Origin: Candidatus Zhuqueibacterota bacterium
GTDB taxonomy: Bacteria > Zhuqueibacterota > Zhuqueibacteria > Residuimicrobiales > Oceaniaggregativiventaceae
Assembly (NCBI GenBank): GCA_014728115.1
Contig: WJME01000139.1
Coordinates: 62,001-126,000, forward strand
Length of the DNA stretch: 64,000 nt
Reading direction: 5' to 3'
The position numbers were made by a program, and so were the translations under genes. The notes under the pieces were generated by a model. That model was not told the DNA's origin, did no database searches, and saw only the letters and a list, made by a program, of their open reading frames with translations. How positions within the stretch are numbered: position 1 is the stretch's first letter; each line of letters starts with the position of its first letter. Of this stretch, positions 36,815 through 46,183 are shown one piece after another.

Positions 36815-38962
36815 TTAGTTGCTGCGCGCATTTTGAATCCAGAGATCATAATCAGCGGAATCAACTTTGCCGTCCATATTGGTATCGGCATCGAGATAGC
36901 CAACGACACTATCTCTGTTGACATTATACCACAACCGGTAATCCATCGTATTGATCATATTGTCGCGATTGATATCCGCCCCTTTGATCGCCCATCTGGT
37001 GGCATCGATATCTATGGCTGTTTTGCGATCATAAAACTGATCCTGACCCAGGGTAAAATCAAAAAATGCGGTCGAGTTATTCTGTAAATGGATAGGATTT
37101 GCACTGATGGCTTTACAATGATTTCTATGGGTGATATGGATATAGTAAGAATTGGGAGCGAGATTTTCAAAACGCAGCATTGCAGAGTTACCATCCCTGT
37201 TGATCGAGTATCCATTTTTATCTATAAACACCGATTCTTGAACAAGCGGCGTTCCATCAGGTGACAAACTCAATTCCAAAAGGACCCAGTCGACTGCTTG
37301 GTCTGGTATGGCGTGTTGAAAAACCGGTGCCTGGGGATACGGTGAATCGGAGGGTAAAAGATCCTTTTGATACAGTGAATCACTCATTTCCTGACCAGAA
37401 GAGATAAAAGGCCCCTGTAACCATAAACGAAAAGTAAGCAGCGGATCACTGGTCGCGCTGACCTTGACAAGGGCATCTTTTGAAAACGGCGAATAGACGC
37501 GACTAACAGACCCTCCCGGCAGAGCGCCACCCGCCAACCAGGATCCAGTTTCGGGTTGCAGCCATTCCAATTGGTAAAATCCTGACTGATCGGAAAGATC
37601 AAAGCTCACCTTATGGCTATCAGGTAAATAGATGGCCCATTCGAGATTTCTCTGAATACAGAGTCCGCCCGGACTGGTACGAGATGGTTGTGGCACACAC
37701 TCGTGAAATGGCATGGTTTGAGTGAAAAATGATTTCAAATGACCGAGTTCCAGCGCGCCGGGGGTATAGAGTTTATCCGTTTGCAGAATCTTTTCTTTAG
37801 CTGTGCAAGTATAGATACACCCGTACATAAGATAGCTGTTCGCCATGGCAATCGCCCATGAGTCTTTGCGAATTTGATCTTTGGTTTGATTGGAATGGTG
37901 ATAAAAGGGATCAGAGTTTTCCTGTGGGCCTTCATAGCCATACTCATCCACACACACAGGTAAACCATAGGGTCTGTCGGTCATGGCAGAGTCATATAGA
38001 GCTTGCGCATCACCGTACATTTGTTGCATGATATAATCTAGCCAGTCGGAAAACAGAGAATAATCTTTGCTGTTCGAGGTATATCCGGTGGGATGAATTG
38101 AAAGCGGATGATCATAGGGATCCCAATAATCGATCAAACCGCCAAAATAATCGTACACCTGTGGGGTACTTGTTTCATTATATTCTCCTGAAACTACCCA
38201 TACCACGTTATATGCAGCATATCGAGCAACGATATATTTGGCGAATCTTTCAAACTGGGGTATTGTAAAATCATCGAATGTTTGGGCCCAGACAAAAAGT
38301 AAACCCGGCACAATATCTTTTCCGAGCATGTATTCGATACGTGCATCTACCCAATCAAAATAGGGAGGCTGAAGTCTGTCCAGATCAGAATCATTTTCCC
38401 AAAGACTTCCTCCTTCATTGATGGAAGGATCTTGGACGGTATGAATCACTCCGGAGATGAAATTAAAACCCTGAGCCGCTCGGGCATCGACATAGGGTTT
38501 AAAATGGGTTTCGAATGCGGCATTTTTGCTTCTGAACATCCGCCAACAAGTATCCCCCATCCGAAAAAAAGGAGACCCATCACTATGAAAGAAATGTCGA
38601 CCCTGGATTTGTAAAAATCCTAAAGTGGAGGATGTGCATTCAACCGTTCCTGATTGCTGATCTAATAGTGGATCATTTGAGGTGATTGAATATGACCAGG
38701 ATCCTGTTATTGTGGGAGCGAATCGTACTGCCCAGGTGGTTCCTCCTTTCCAAAATCCGGGTAGTGTAATACTCGCATCCCCTGGGCCGGAAAAATGGGC
38801 GTCGAGAGTCACCGTTGTATAAGGGTTATCATATACAGAACCCGTCAATTCAATTTCACATACTCCATAACGAGGCGTGGAATGCTGCGCTTTTGTGAGC
38901 GTCACAAATAGAATTAAAAGACCATAAAGCCATCCGGGCGGTGGCATAGCGTTCCATAGCAT
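36815..38962 (-). CDS. DUF5060/DUF4038 glycoside hydrolase with dockerin-like tail
   Basis: A 715-residue secreted protein. After the signal peptide, residues about 25-105 form a DUF5060-like beta domain (VTLDAHFSGPGDASITLPGF). Residues about 110-450 are a TIM-barrel-like DUF4038 region (FFRMGDTCWRMF, GFNFISGVIHTVQD); VWVVSGEYNE and CVDEYGYEG offer the candidate catalytic acids. DUF4038 includes GH140 apiosidases. A collagen-binding-like domain follows, and the last ~175 residues are the AVDWVLLEL / YYIHITHRNH module plus two dockerin-like loops (DINRDNMINTMDY, DTNMDGKVDSADY). The module is shared with the 32070-34073 protein. Substrate unknown; plant or algal polysaccharide is plausible. Confidence 0.82.
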   Translation of the reverse strand: MLWNAMPPPGWLYGLLILFVTLTKAQHSTPRYGVCEIELTGSVYDNPYTTVTLDAHFSGPGDASITLPGFWKGGTTWAVRFAPTITGSWSYSITSNDPLLDQQSGTVECTSSTLGFLQIQGRHFFHSDGSPFFRMGDTCWRMFRSKNAAFETHFKPYVDARAAQGFNFISGVIHTVQDPSINEGGSLWENDSDLDRLQPPYFDWVDARIEYMLGKDIVPGLLFVWAQTFDDFTIPQFERFAKYIVARYAAYNVVWVVSGEYNETSTPQVYDYFGGLIDYWDPYDHPLSIHPTGYTSNSKDYSLFSDWLDYIMQQMYGDAQALYDSAMTDRPYGLPVCVDEYGYEGPQENSDPFYHHSNQTKDQIRKDSWAIAMANSYLMYGCIYTCTAKEKILQTDKLYTPGALELGHLKSFFTQTMPFHECVPQPSRTSPGGLCIQRNLEWAIYLPDSHKVSFDLSDQSGFYQLEWLQPETGSWLAGGALPGGSVSRVYSPFSKDALVKVSATSDPLLTFRLWLQGPFISSGQEMSDSLYQKDLLPSDSPYPQAPVFQHAIPDQAVDWVLLELSLSPDGTPLVQESVFIDKNGYSINRDGNSAMLRFENLAPNSYYIHITHRNHCKAISANPIHLQNNSTAFFDFTLGQDQFYDRKTAIDIDATRWAIKGADINRDNMINTMDYRLWYNVNRDSVVGYLDADTNMDGKVDSADYDLWIQNARSN

Positions 38963-39252
38963 ATCTTACCTGCAAATTGTCAAAGTTATCGCCCCATAGC
39001 CTCTCAAAAAAAGATAAAGAAATTTATTTAAAATTCAAAGAGTATTAAAAAAGTGACCAAAAAAACCAATTTGTTGCCATAAAGCCTCATCTATTCACTT
39101 GATGGGACAAACTTGCGTAACAAATATATTACACCTCAAGAGGGTGTCTATGTAAGTGCATAAAAAACAGCTTAAAGTGTTTGTCATAACTGTATGATAG
39201 TTTGGTTCAGCTTTTGCATATTGCCCGGCGAGATAAAAATGAGGAGTCTGGT

Positions 39253-42200
39253 ATGAAACTCAAAATTGCGGTTTTTTTTAGTCTGGCAAGTATGCTATAT
39301 GCGCAACCGTATATCCCGGTAGATTCTGAGGAACTGCAACAGCTTGCACAGCAATTTCAAAATCGAGCCATGGAAAAAAAACAGCTGGCTCAGCAATGGG
39401 CTTCCCAGCAAGGTTTAGCATTGAAACAGCAATTTGAAAATGGTCGGATCATTCAGGTTGTCGGGTGGCTGGAAAACATGCCGATATTTTATTCGACGAA
39501 TAATGTCGATGCAGCAGTAACCACTGGTACATCGACAATCTGGCCGACGAGCGGGGGGGCTTTCAGTCTTGATGGGGCTTCCCTTTTTGCGGGTAGTTTG
39601 GCGATGTGGGATGCCGGGGGCATTTTAACCACCCATCAGGAATTTGGAACCCGTGCATTGCAAAATGATACTCCTGCGAGCGACTCTTATCATGCCACTC
39701 ATGTTGCCGGAACGATTATCGCAGAGGGCATCGACCTCAATGCCCATGGCATGGCTTCTGCCGCAGGGTTACTTGCCTATGATTGGAATGATGATTTTAA
39801 TGAAATGGCTCTGGCGGCCAGTGGTGGTTTACTGCTATCCAATCATTCCTATGGAGAAGCTCTGGGGTGGAGTTATAATTTTCGAAATGATAATCTGTGG
39901 GCCTGGTTAGGAGTTGTCAGCGCAAGCACCACGGAGGACTATCGTTTTGGATTATATACCTCTTATAGCCAAAGCTATGATCAAATTTCATACAATGCTC
40001 CATACTATCTGATTGTTCAGGCGGCTGGTAATGATCGTGTCGATACCGGACCCGCTTCAGGCGAACAATATTGGTACATCAATAGCAGTGGGAATTGGGA
40101 GCTCTCTACAGCCGCCCGAGATACCGATGGCCCCTATGACTGCATAGATATGCGTAGTATCGCAAAAAATATTCTAACGGTAGGAGCTATCGATGACATT
40201 ACGGATGAAAATTTTAGTTCCTCCAATATTACCTCAAAAATGTCCACGTTTTCGTCGTGGGGCCCGGCAGATGATGGGCGTATTAAACCGGATATTGTTG
40301 GAAACGGTGTCGGTGTTTATTCAACAGCAAATACAGATCCTGCCTCTTATGGACTCATGAGCGGAACCTCTATGGCTTGTCCCAATGTTATGGGGTCTCT
40401 TGCCCTCTTACAGGAGCTATATATTCAAAATTCAGGATCGCTGCCCATGCGGTCTGCAACGTTAAAAGGACTCGTGATACATACCGCCAGAGAGGCTGGA
40501 CCCAATCCCGGGCCGGATTATCAATTTGGATGGGGATTATTGGATATGCCGGCTGCTGCTCAAGTGATTGCAGACAATGTTTCCGAGCCTATTCGAATTC
40601 AGGAATTGTCTCTCGATAATTCAGCAACAATGGATCTTCAGGTGACGAGTGATGGCAGCGAACCGCTTAATGTGACGATATGCTGGACAGATCCTGCCGG
40701 TACACCGGTCTATCAACTCAACCCACGAACGCCCATGCTGGTCAATGACCTGGATCTGAGAGTTATACGCGATAGCGATGGTCAAATCTATTATCCCTGG
40801 CGGTTGGATGTGGAGAATCCCTCCAGTGCTGCCACTCGAGATGTTTCTGTAAATGGAGGAGATAATGATATTGACAATATTGAACGAATTATTATCGAAA
40901 ACCCGACCGCTGGCAATTATACCGTACAAGTCTCACATAAAGGGATTTTACAAAACGGTCCACAAGCCTTTTCTCGGATAATCACTGGGGCTACTCCCTT
41001 TCAAACTCATACACTCACTCTGTCCTCGGATAATGGTGGAACCACTCTGCCAGCTCCAGGTTCTCACTCTTTTAGCAGTGGAAGCCAGGTTTCGGTTTCA
41101 GCACAGCCTTATCAAGGCTTTCAATTTTCAGGATGGACCGGAGATGAGACCAGTACCGATAACCCATTATCGGTCATCATGGACGCGGATAAAACCCTGC
41201 ACGCAGGATTTACCCAAACCACCCAAATCAATACGAGCTTGCAATTGGAAAGCAATTCCATTGATACTCCTGTTGCGGGTGAGGGTACACTGGTTTTGAA
41301 TGTTTTGGCCACGGCTACCCAACCGCAAACGATAGGCATCCAAGAGTTCAGCGGCGGATTCTATTTGGATGCGAATCTCGCTCAACAAGTCCTGCAAGTT
41401 TCTTTTGCTAATTCCTATTTTAATCCTTTGGATTACAATGTCAACCGCCAAGAGAGCTATGATGATAATACTGCCAGCGCTACGTATGGACAGGTCTACT
41501 ATCATTATGAGCATGACTCGGGTCCAATACAAACCATAAGCGACTCGCCAGCGATTATCACACAAGTCATTGTGCGATATACCATGTCCAGCGATCAAGG
41601 GGCTGTTCAGTGGAGTACGGATCCCATTTTTTCCGTCACTGATGGATATGGCAATGATATGACCGGGATTGAAGAAACTCCACTGCCCCAGGATTTGATT
41701 GCCATTCCTCTTCCCATTGAGCTCTCTCTATTTGCTGCTGAAAGGGTTGCTGCGGGAGTAGAGTTGACCTGGCAAACACAATCTGAAACTGAAAATATGG
41801 GATTCAATATCTACAGGAGCCCGCAAAAGGATGGATCATTTGAAAGAGTTAATCCTCATTTGATCACAGGTGCAGGCTCCAGCCAGGCTCTTCACGAGTA
41901 TCGATACACAGATGCATTGGCCAGTTCAGATCATTCCTATTATTATCGATTGTCCGATGTCGATTATTATGGCAATGAAACCTTTCATCAGGCTATTTTC
42001 ACAGAAGCGGTGACTCCGTTAGAGTTCGCTTTACATCAAAATTACCCGAATCCCTTTAATCCAACAACGACGATTCCGTTTGTGTTGGGGGATGATGCAG
42101 ACATTGAATTAGCCGTTTATAATCAGCGTGGGCAGTTGGTGCGTCTATTGTATCGTGGATTTAAAAATCGCGGCGAGCATTCAATGCCATGGGATGGGAC

Positions 42201-42297
42201 GAACGAGTCTGGGCAAATCGTACCCAGTGGCGTTTATTTCTACCGCCTGGTCGGTGACAATTTTGTAGAGAGTAAGAAAATGATCTTTATGAGATAA
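39253..42297 (+). CDS. Subtilisin-like (S8) serine protease with type IX sorting domain
   Basis: About 1014 residues from the ATG at 39253, after GAGGAG. Signal peptide to about residue 20. The catalytic triad is Asp120 (AMWDAGG), His147 (YHATHVAGT) and Ser373 (SGTSMACP). After the protease come a beta-sandwich domain (about 430-580), a repeat of the InlB-B/SGWTG type (FQFSGWTGD), a cohesin-like or FN3-like region (LTWQTQSETENMGFNIYR), and the T9SS tail (LHQNYPNPFNPTTTIPF, SGVYFYRLV). It is thus a secreted, probably surface-bound or released protease. An excellent terminator follows. The 290 bases upstream hold AT-rich promoter-like sequence but no clear box. Confidence 0.92.
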   Translation: MKLKIAVFFSLASMLYAQPYIPVDSEELQQLAQQFQNRAMEKKQLAQQWASQQGLALKQQFENGRIIQVVGWLENMPIFYSTNNVDAAVTTGTSTIWPTSGGAFSLDGASLFAGSLAMWDAGGILTTHQEFGTRALQNDTPASDSYHATHVAGTIIAEGIDLNAHGMASAAGLLAYDWNDDFNEMALAASGGLLLSNHSYGEALGWSYNFRNDNLWAWLGVVSASTTEDYRFGLYTSYSQSYDQISYNAPYYLIVQAAGNDRVDTGPASGEQYWYINSSGNWELSTAARDTDGPYDCIDMRSIAKNILTVGAIDDITDENFSSSNITSKMSTFSSWGPADDGRIKPDIVGNGVGVYSTANTDPASYGLMSGTSMACPNVMGSLALLQELYIQNSGSLPMRSATLKGLVIHTAREAGPNPGPDYQFGWGLLDMPAAAQVIADNVSEPIRIQELSLDNSATMDLQVTSDGSEPLNVTICWTDPAGTPVYQLNPRTPMLVNDLDLRVIRDSDGQIYYPWRLDVENPSSAATRDVSVNGGDNDIDNIERIIIENPTAGNYTVQVSHKGILQNGPQAFSRIITGATPFQTHTLTLSSDNGGTTLPAPGSHSFSSGSQVSVSAQPYQGFQFSGWTGDETSTDNPLSVIMDADKTLHAGFTQTTQINTSLQLESNSIDTPVAGEGTLVLNVLATATQPQTIGIQEFSGGFYLDANLAQQVLQVSFANSYFNPLDYNVNRQESYDDNTASATYGQVYYHYEHDSGPIQTISDSPAIITQVIVRYTMSSDQGAVQWSTDPIFSVTDGYGNDMTGIEETPLPQDLIAIPLPIELSLFAAERVAAGVELTWQTQSETENMGFNIYRSPQKDGSFERVNPHLITGAGSSQALHEYRYTDALASSDHSYYYRLSDVDYYGNETFHQAIFTEAVTPLEFALHQNYPNPFNPTTTIPFVLGDDADIELAVYNQRGQLVRLLYRGFKNRGEHSMPWDGTNESGQIVPSGVYFYRLVGDNFVESKKMIFMR

Positions 42298-42328
42298 ACC
42301 AGGGCAAATGATCGGGTTAACCCAAGGG

Positions 42329-42375
42329 CCACAGAGAGTTTTACTAGCAGGTTTTAACTCTCTGTGGTTTTTATT
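42329..42375 (+). terminator. Intrinsic terminator after the subtilase gene
   Basis: A perfect 12-bp stem, CCACAGAGAGTT / AACTCTCTGTGG (42329-42340 and 42356-42367), is followed by TTTTTATT. Its end lies eight bases from the convergent TraB-family gene. Confidence 0.92.
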
Positions 42376-42382
42376 ACCCGTG

Positions 42383-43573
42383 TCAGAAAAGATTGCTGAT
42401 AATCTCAGCAGCACCCACATAGGTACCTATTGCACTGCCAAGGCCGGCCATGATAAACACTAGAAATATTCTAAGCAAACGGTTTTTCCACCAGCACTTG
42501 AGTTTTCCGGCATCTTCGGCAACGGTTTGAAACTCTTTTACAACAGGAGGTTTGACATACGCTTGCACGAATGCCGCGACATAGCCCGCACCAATGACCG
42601 GGGTCAAACTGGTAACAGGGGCCGCGAGGAGTGCAGAGAGGATGGTGAGCGGGTGACCAAAGGCGACGAGTGTACCCAGGCTGCTGGGAATGCCGTTAAT
42701 TAAAATCCAAAATATGACATTATCTCCGGCGGCTTGTGGCCCTTTGGTGAACCCAATATATACAATCGAAGTAATGATCACAATTGGAATTCCCCAGCCG
42801 ATTGTTTTCCAAACGGGTGAGATTTTCGGAATGACGTTTATTTTTTCCAGGTCAAAGGGGGTTTCCTCCAACAAGCGTTCATTAATACCCTGAACGTGAC
42901 CGGCTCCCACCACGGCTACAATTTTTTTTCCATTTGCGTTTTTAATTTTTTCAGCCAGATAACTGTCCCGTTCATCGATAAGAACGGTTTTCAAAACCGG
43001 CATGGCTTTGCCCAGTTCTGTCATCAATTCGGTCAGTACATCTTTTTGACGTAGCTTTTCCAGCGTCTCTTCTGTTATTTCTTCATTTTCAAACATGCCG
43101 ACCATGCTGTATGACAAAAGTTTCATCTTTTGCCAAAATGACATCGTATTCCAGGCCCGCCGCAAAGTGATGCGTATGTCCCGATCAGCGAGTTCGACGG
43201 GAATATCATTTTCTTTGGCCACCTTTGTCGCTTCAATTAATTCTGCTCCAGGGGTGACACCGAGTTTTTGTCCGAGCTTTTTTTGATACGAGGCGAGCAA
43301 GATATTGATCAGCAGCGTGCTGAGCTGTTTTTCCCGAATCACACTTTTAAGGTCCAGGGATTCCCATTTCTTTTTTTCGGATAGTGCTTTAAACCGTTGC
43401 TGATCGAGTTCTACGCAAACACAATCGGGTTTTTCCGTTTCAATCACTGTTCGCACCAGGTCTGCCGATTGCTGGGATATGTGCGCAGTTCCAACGAGAA
43501 TGATCTCTCTGTCCTGTAAGGTGATCACTCGGACGTCAGAGTTGTATTTTGTAGGTGGATTGTTTTCTTTCAT
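42383..43573 (-). CDS. TraB-family membrane protein
   Basis: About 396 residues from the ATG at 43573 (AGGGA upstream). It starts with ILVGTAHISQQSADLV and CVCVELDQQRF, the TraB/PrgY signature, with VVGAGHVQGI further on; these His/Glu residues resemble the Tiki/TraB protease-like active site. The C-terminal third has several hydrophobic segments. In Enterococcus, TraB/PrgY limits peptide pheromone activity; in other bacteria the role is unclear. The adjacent 43617-44516 gene encodes a second, lipoprotein member of the same superfamily. Confidence 0.83.
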   Translation of the reverse strand: MKENNPPTKYNSDVRVITLQDREIILVGTAHISQQSADLVRTVIETEKPDCVCVELDQQRFKALSEKKKWESLDLKSVIREKQLSTLLINILLASYQKKLGQKLGVTPGAELIEATKVAKENDIPVELADRDIRITLRRAWNTMSFWQKMKLLSYSMVGMFENEEITEETLEKLRQKDVLTELMTELGKAMPVLKTVLIDERDSYLAEKIKNANGKKIVAVVGAGHVQGINERLLEETPFDLEKINVIPKISPVWKTIGWGIPIVIITSIVYIGFTKGPQAAGDNVIFWILINGIPSSLGTLVAFGHPLTILSALLAAPVTSLTPVIGAGYVAAFVQAYVKPPVVKEFQTVAEDAGKLKCWWKNRLLRIFLVFIMAGLGSAIGTYVGAAEIISNLF

Positions 43574-43616
43574 GACTTTCCCTTTAAATAACTGCTCTAT
43601 AATCACATGATGTTGA

Positions 43617-44516
43617 TCAATCCTGGCTTTGCAACTGCTTTACTGAAAAACCATCCTGCATCAACAGATTGACCAACCCATCGGGTCCGGCAAGGTGTGC
43701 TGCACCCACGACAATAAATGCCTTTTCATTCGAATTTAAATAATCCTCTATCTCTATAAGCCAGTTTTTATTGCGATTGACAACAAGTTCTCGATAAATA
43801 TCAGGATAATCTTTAAAGCTTTGAAGTAAAAGTGTGCCCAGTCTTTCTGTCTGGCCGTGTTTCCATGCCTCGAGCAATACCTGAAACTCATTTTCCAAGA
43901 CCGCCAGATCGATCAGGCTTTGCATGACCAGGTTATCCTGATCTTCAGCGGATAGGCTGTCAAATAAAGCCACTTGATCGTATACCATTTCAAGCCCTTC
44001 TATTTTTTTTCCTGCTTGAATGGCGTTTTGATAAAAGTGTATTTCCACACCATATTCGGAGGAAAATCCCAATGACTCGAGCTTTTGCATGGTCAAAGAC
44101 AGGGCGGCAAACCAGGGTTCAACCTGCTGATACGTTTGGATCGGGATCCCTGAATTTTCTGCTGTGACTTTTAACAGCGTATAGGTCTCTTTGTGAAGTC
44201 TTTCTGACAAGGGGGGTGCATCAGGTAAATATGCTTTTTCTCGCATGAGCTCTCGGGTGGAGGGCTTGGTCAGACTGTCAGGATGAACTTCCAGGGCAAG
44301 AATCTCAGAATTGGAAAATGCCTGATCGATGACCGGATCCAGTGGATAGTCAGACTCGCTCAAAACATGAACAGAGCCGTAAAGAAAGACATGGCTGTCG
44401 CTGTCGCTCACCTCATAAATAAACAACGGATGGCTGTTTCGATCGGTACTGCATGCCAGAGTTAAAAACAGAACAAGTAATGCAGATAGGTTTATCGTTA
44501 TAAAAGGTCTATGCAT
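43617..44516 (-). CDS. TraB/GumN-family lipoprotein
   Basis: A 299-residue protein with a lipoprotein signal (LTLACS, Cys22) and the TraB/GumN motifs VFLYGSVHVLSESD, ILALEVHPDS and, near the end, FIVVGAAHLAGPDGLV. These give the GxxH and GAxH features of the Tiki-like metal-dependent protease fold. It would face the periplasm. It lies 43 bases upstream of the membrane TraB-family gene on the same strand, so the two are probably co-expressed. No substrate is known. Confidence 0.83.
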   Translation of the reverse strand: MHRPFITINLSALLVLFLTLACSTDRNSHPLFIYEVSDSDSHVFLYGSVHVLSESDYPLDPVIDQAFSNSEILALEVHPDSLTKPSTRELMREKAYLPDAPPLSERLHKETYTLLKVTAENSGIPIQTYQQVEPWFAALSLTMQKLESLGFSSEYGVEIHFYQNAIQAGKKIEGLEMVYDQVALFDSLSAEDQDNLVMQSLIDLAVLENEFQVLLEAWKHGQTERLGTLLLQSFKDYPDIYRELVVNRNKNWLIEIEDYLNSNEKAFIVVGAAHLAGPDGLVNLLMQDGFSVKQLQSQD

Positions 44517-44578
44517 TGTTGCTGACTCCTATGGCCACTCTATGGTTTTGCTGTATCTTTTTGGTAAAATTATGGATC

Positions 44579-45223
44579 TTAATGCGAAATAATTTGCAAA
44601 AGCTCCAATGGATCTTTAATGATATAATTGGGTTTTAGTTCATGAAAAATTCTATCATTTCCATATCCCCAGGAGGCTGCACACGTATCGATTCCTGCTG
44701 CTTTTCCAGCGATAAGATCATTATCGGTATCTCCAACGATTATCGCCTTGTTTTTTTCGATATGCATTGCGTCCAAAATATACTCGATCATATCTGCGGC
44801 GGGCTTGGGTTTGTCGACCAGTTCGGGACCCACCACCAGATCAAAAAAGGGTGTCATGGAAAGCGCATCCAGGATATGAAGGCTGAATCGCAAAGACTTG
44901 TTGGACGCCACTGCTTTTTTGATACTCGTTAATTTAAGCAATAACGGCTCGATATTGGGAAAGGATCTTGTCAGGGTAACAGATTCGCGAAAATAGAGCG
45001 GTCTGAACAAAGCGAGAAACTCTTTGAATTTTTCCTCTGCCAATTCGCCTAGCGTAAGTTTTGCAAAATTATCGGGCCCGGGCCCTATGGCGGCTTTTGT
45101 TTGCTGGAGATCTATGGTTGGAAGGGACATCTTTTTCAATGTATCATTCACACAACGATGCACATCCGGCGCTGTGTCTAACAGGGTACCATCGAGGTCA
45201 AAAATGATTAAATCGTAGGCCAT
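44579..45223 (-). CDS. HAD-family phosphatase, phosphoglycolate-phosphatase-like
   Basis: About 214 residues from the ATG at 45223 (GGAAAG upstream; longer upstream frame is not needed). It has all four HAD motifs: FDLDGTLLDT (nucleophile Asp), ASNKS, a lysine in DKPKPAA and IVGDTDNDLIAGKAAG. A helical cap (about 15-85) follows the first motif as in Gph and PpaX. It would dephosphorylate a small metabolite such as 2-phosphoglycolate; the exact substrate is not fixed by sequence. It diverges from the methyltransferase-bshC operon. Confidence 0.85.
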   Translation of the reverse strand: MAYDLIIFDLDGTLLDTAPDVHRCVNDTLKKMSLPTIDLQQTKAAIGPGPDNFAKLTLGELAEEKFKEFLALFRPLYFRESVTLTRSFPNIEPLLLKLTSIKKAVASNKSLRFSLHILDALSMTPFFDLVVGPELVDKPKPAADMIEYILDAMHIEKNKAIIVGDTDNDLIAGKAAGIDTCAASWGYGNDRIFHELKPNYIIKDPLELLQIISH

Positions 45224-45358
45224 TGTCTTTCCAGTTAAATGAATAATCCTGTAAAATAGCAAAAGATAATGGGTTAAGCAAGGAAAAGAACAAGACACCG
45301 GGAAAAGACCTTTATTTTTTAAAAATTTTTCACTACCTTAGTCGGTTTAAAGCAACTT

Positions 45359-46183
45359 GTGGATGATCAAATGCGACAATATGATACTATAGAATTATCA
45401 GAGATGCTGGAACCTCAGCAGCATCCAGAACTTTCAGAAACAAAGTGGTATGAACGTTCTTTTGGGCCTGATTATCTCAAGGTCTATCCCCACAGGGATT
45501 CTCAGGAAGCGATGCAACACGTACGCTTTGCCCTTGAAAAAACCAATGTCAAGGCGCCGAGTCTGGTCCTTGATGTGGGCTGTGGATTTGGCAGGCATAG
45601 CATGGCGCTTTCTGAATTGGGGTTTGAACCTGTTGGGCTCGATCTCTCGATGTCCTTATTAAAGAAAGCCCGAACAGAGTCTATGGAGATCAAGACGACG
45701 TCCAGTTGGGTACGAGGCGATATGCGGACACTGCCGTTTAACAATTCTTTTCATGCGGCCTTTAATTTTTTTACCAGTTTTGGGTATTTTGATGATGCGG
45801 AAAACGAACGCGTATTGTCCTCGATTTACTCGATATTAAAACCAAATGGGAAATTTTTCTTTGATTACATGAATATCGATTATGTTATTCCCCGGCTCGT
45901 CAGACAGGATATCATAGAGAAAAACGGCATAAAGATCTTGCAGCAACGGCGCTTTAATGCCGATAAAAAACGAATCGAGAAAAAGATCTCTTTGAAAGAG
46001 AATGGCGATTGGCGATACTATTTCGAATCTGTTCGGGCATATTCTCGCAAGGAAATCGACCTTTTATTCCGGCGAACCGGATTTAAAAATATTGCAACAT
46101 TTGGTGATTATGGTGGAAAGCCATATTCTGCAAACTCGCCCAGGCTGATTTGTATCGGCGAAAAGGGGGATGAATCATGCTGA
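45359..46183 (+). CDS. SAM methyltransferase in the bacillithiol operon (NmbA candidate)
   Basis: A 274-residue class I methyltransferase from a GTG at 45359 (ATG at 45371 also possible). Motif I is LVLDVGCGFGRHSMAL, followed by PVGLDLSMSLL and GDMRTLPF. Its 3' end overlaps bshC by 7 bases, and bshB1 follows, so it is translationally tied to bacillithiol synthesis. In Chlorobaculum tepidum the methyltransferase NmbA makes N-methyl-bacillithiol; this gene is a positional candidate for the same step. I cannot confirm orthology from sequence by eye. An alternative is an unrelated small-molecule methyltransferase that happens to share the promoter. Confidence 0.75.
   Translation: MDDQMRQYDTIELSEMLEPQQHPELSETKWYERSFGPDYLKVYPHRDSQEAMQHVRFALEKTNVKAPSLVLDVGCGFGRHSMALSELGFEPVGLDLSMSLLKKARTESMEIKTTSSWVRGDMRTLPFNNSFHAAFNFFTSFGYFDDAENERVLSSIYSILKPNGKFFFDYMNIDYVIPRLVRQDIIEKNGIKILQQRRFNADKKRIEKKISLKENGDWRYYFESVRAYSRKEIDLLFRRTGFKNIATFGDYGGKPYSANSPRLICIGEKGDESC

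Noticed and set aside
42314-42323. Palindrome GGGTTAACCC after the subtilase stop
   Set aside because: Too short and without context; the strong terminator right after it explains the structure here.
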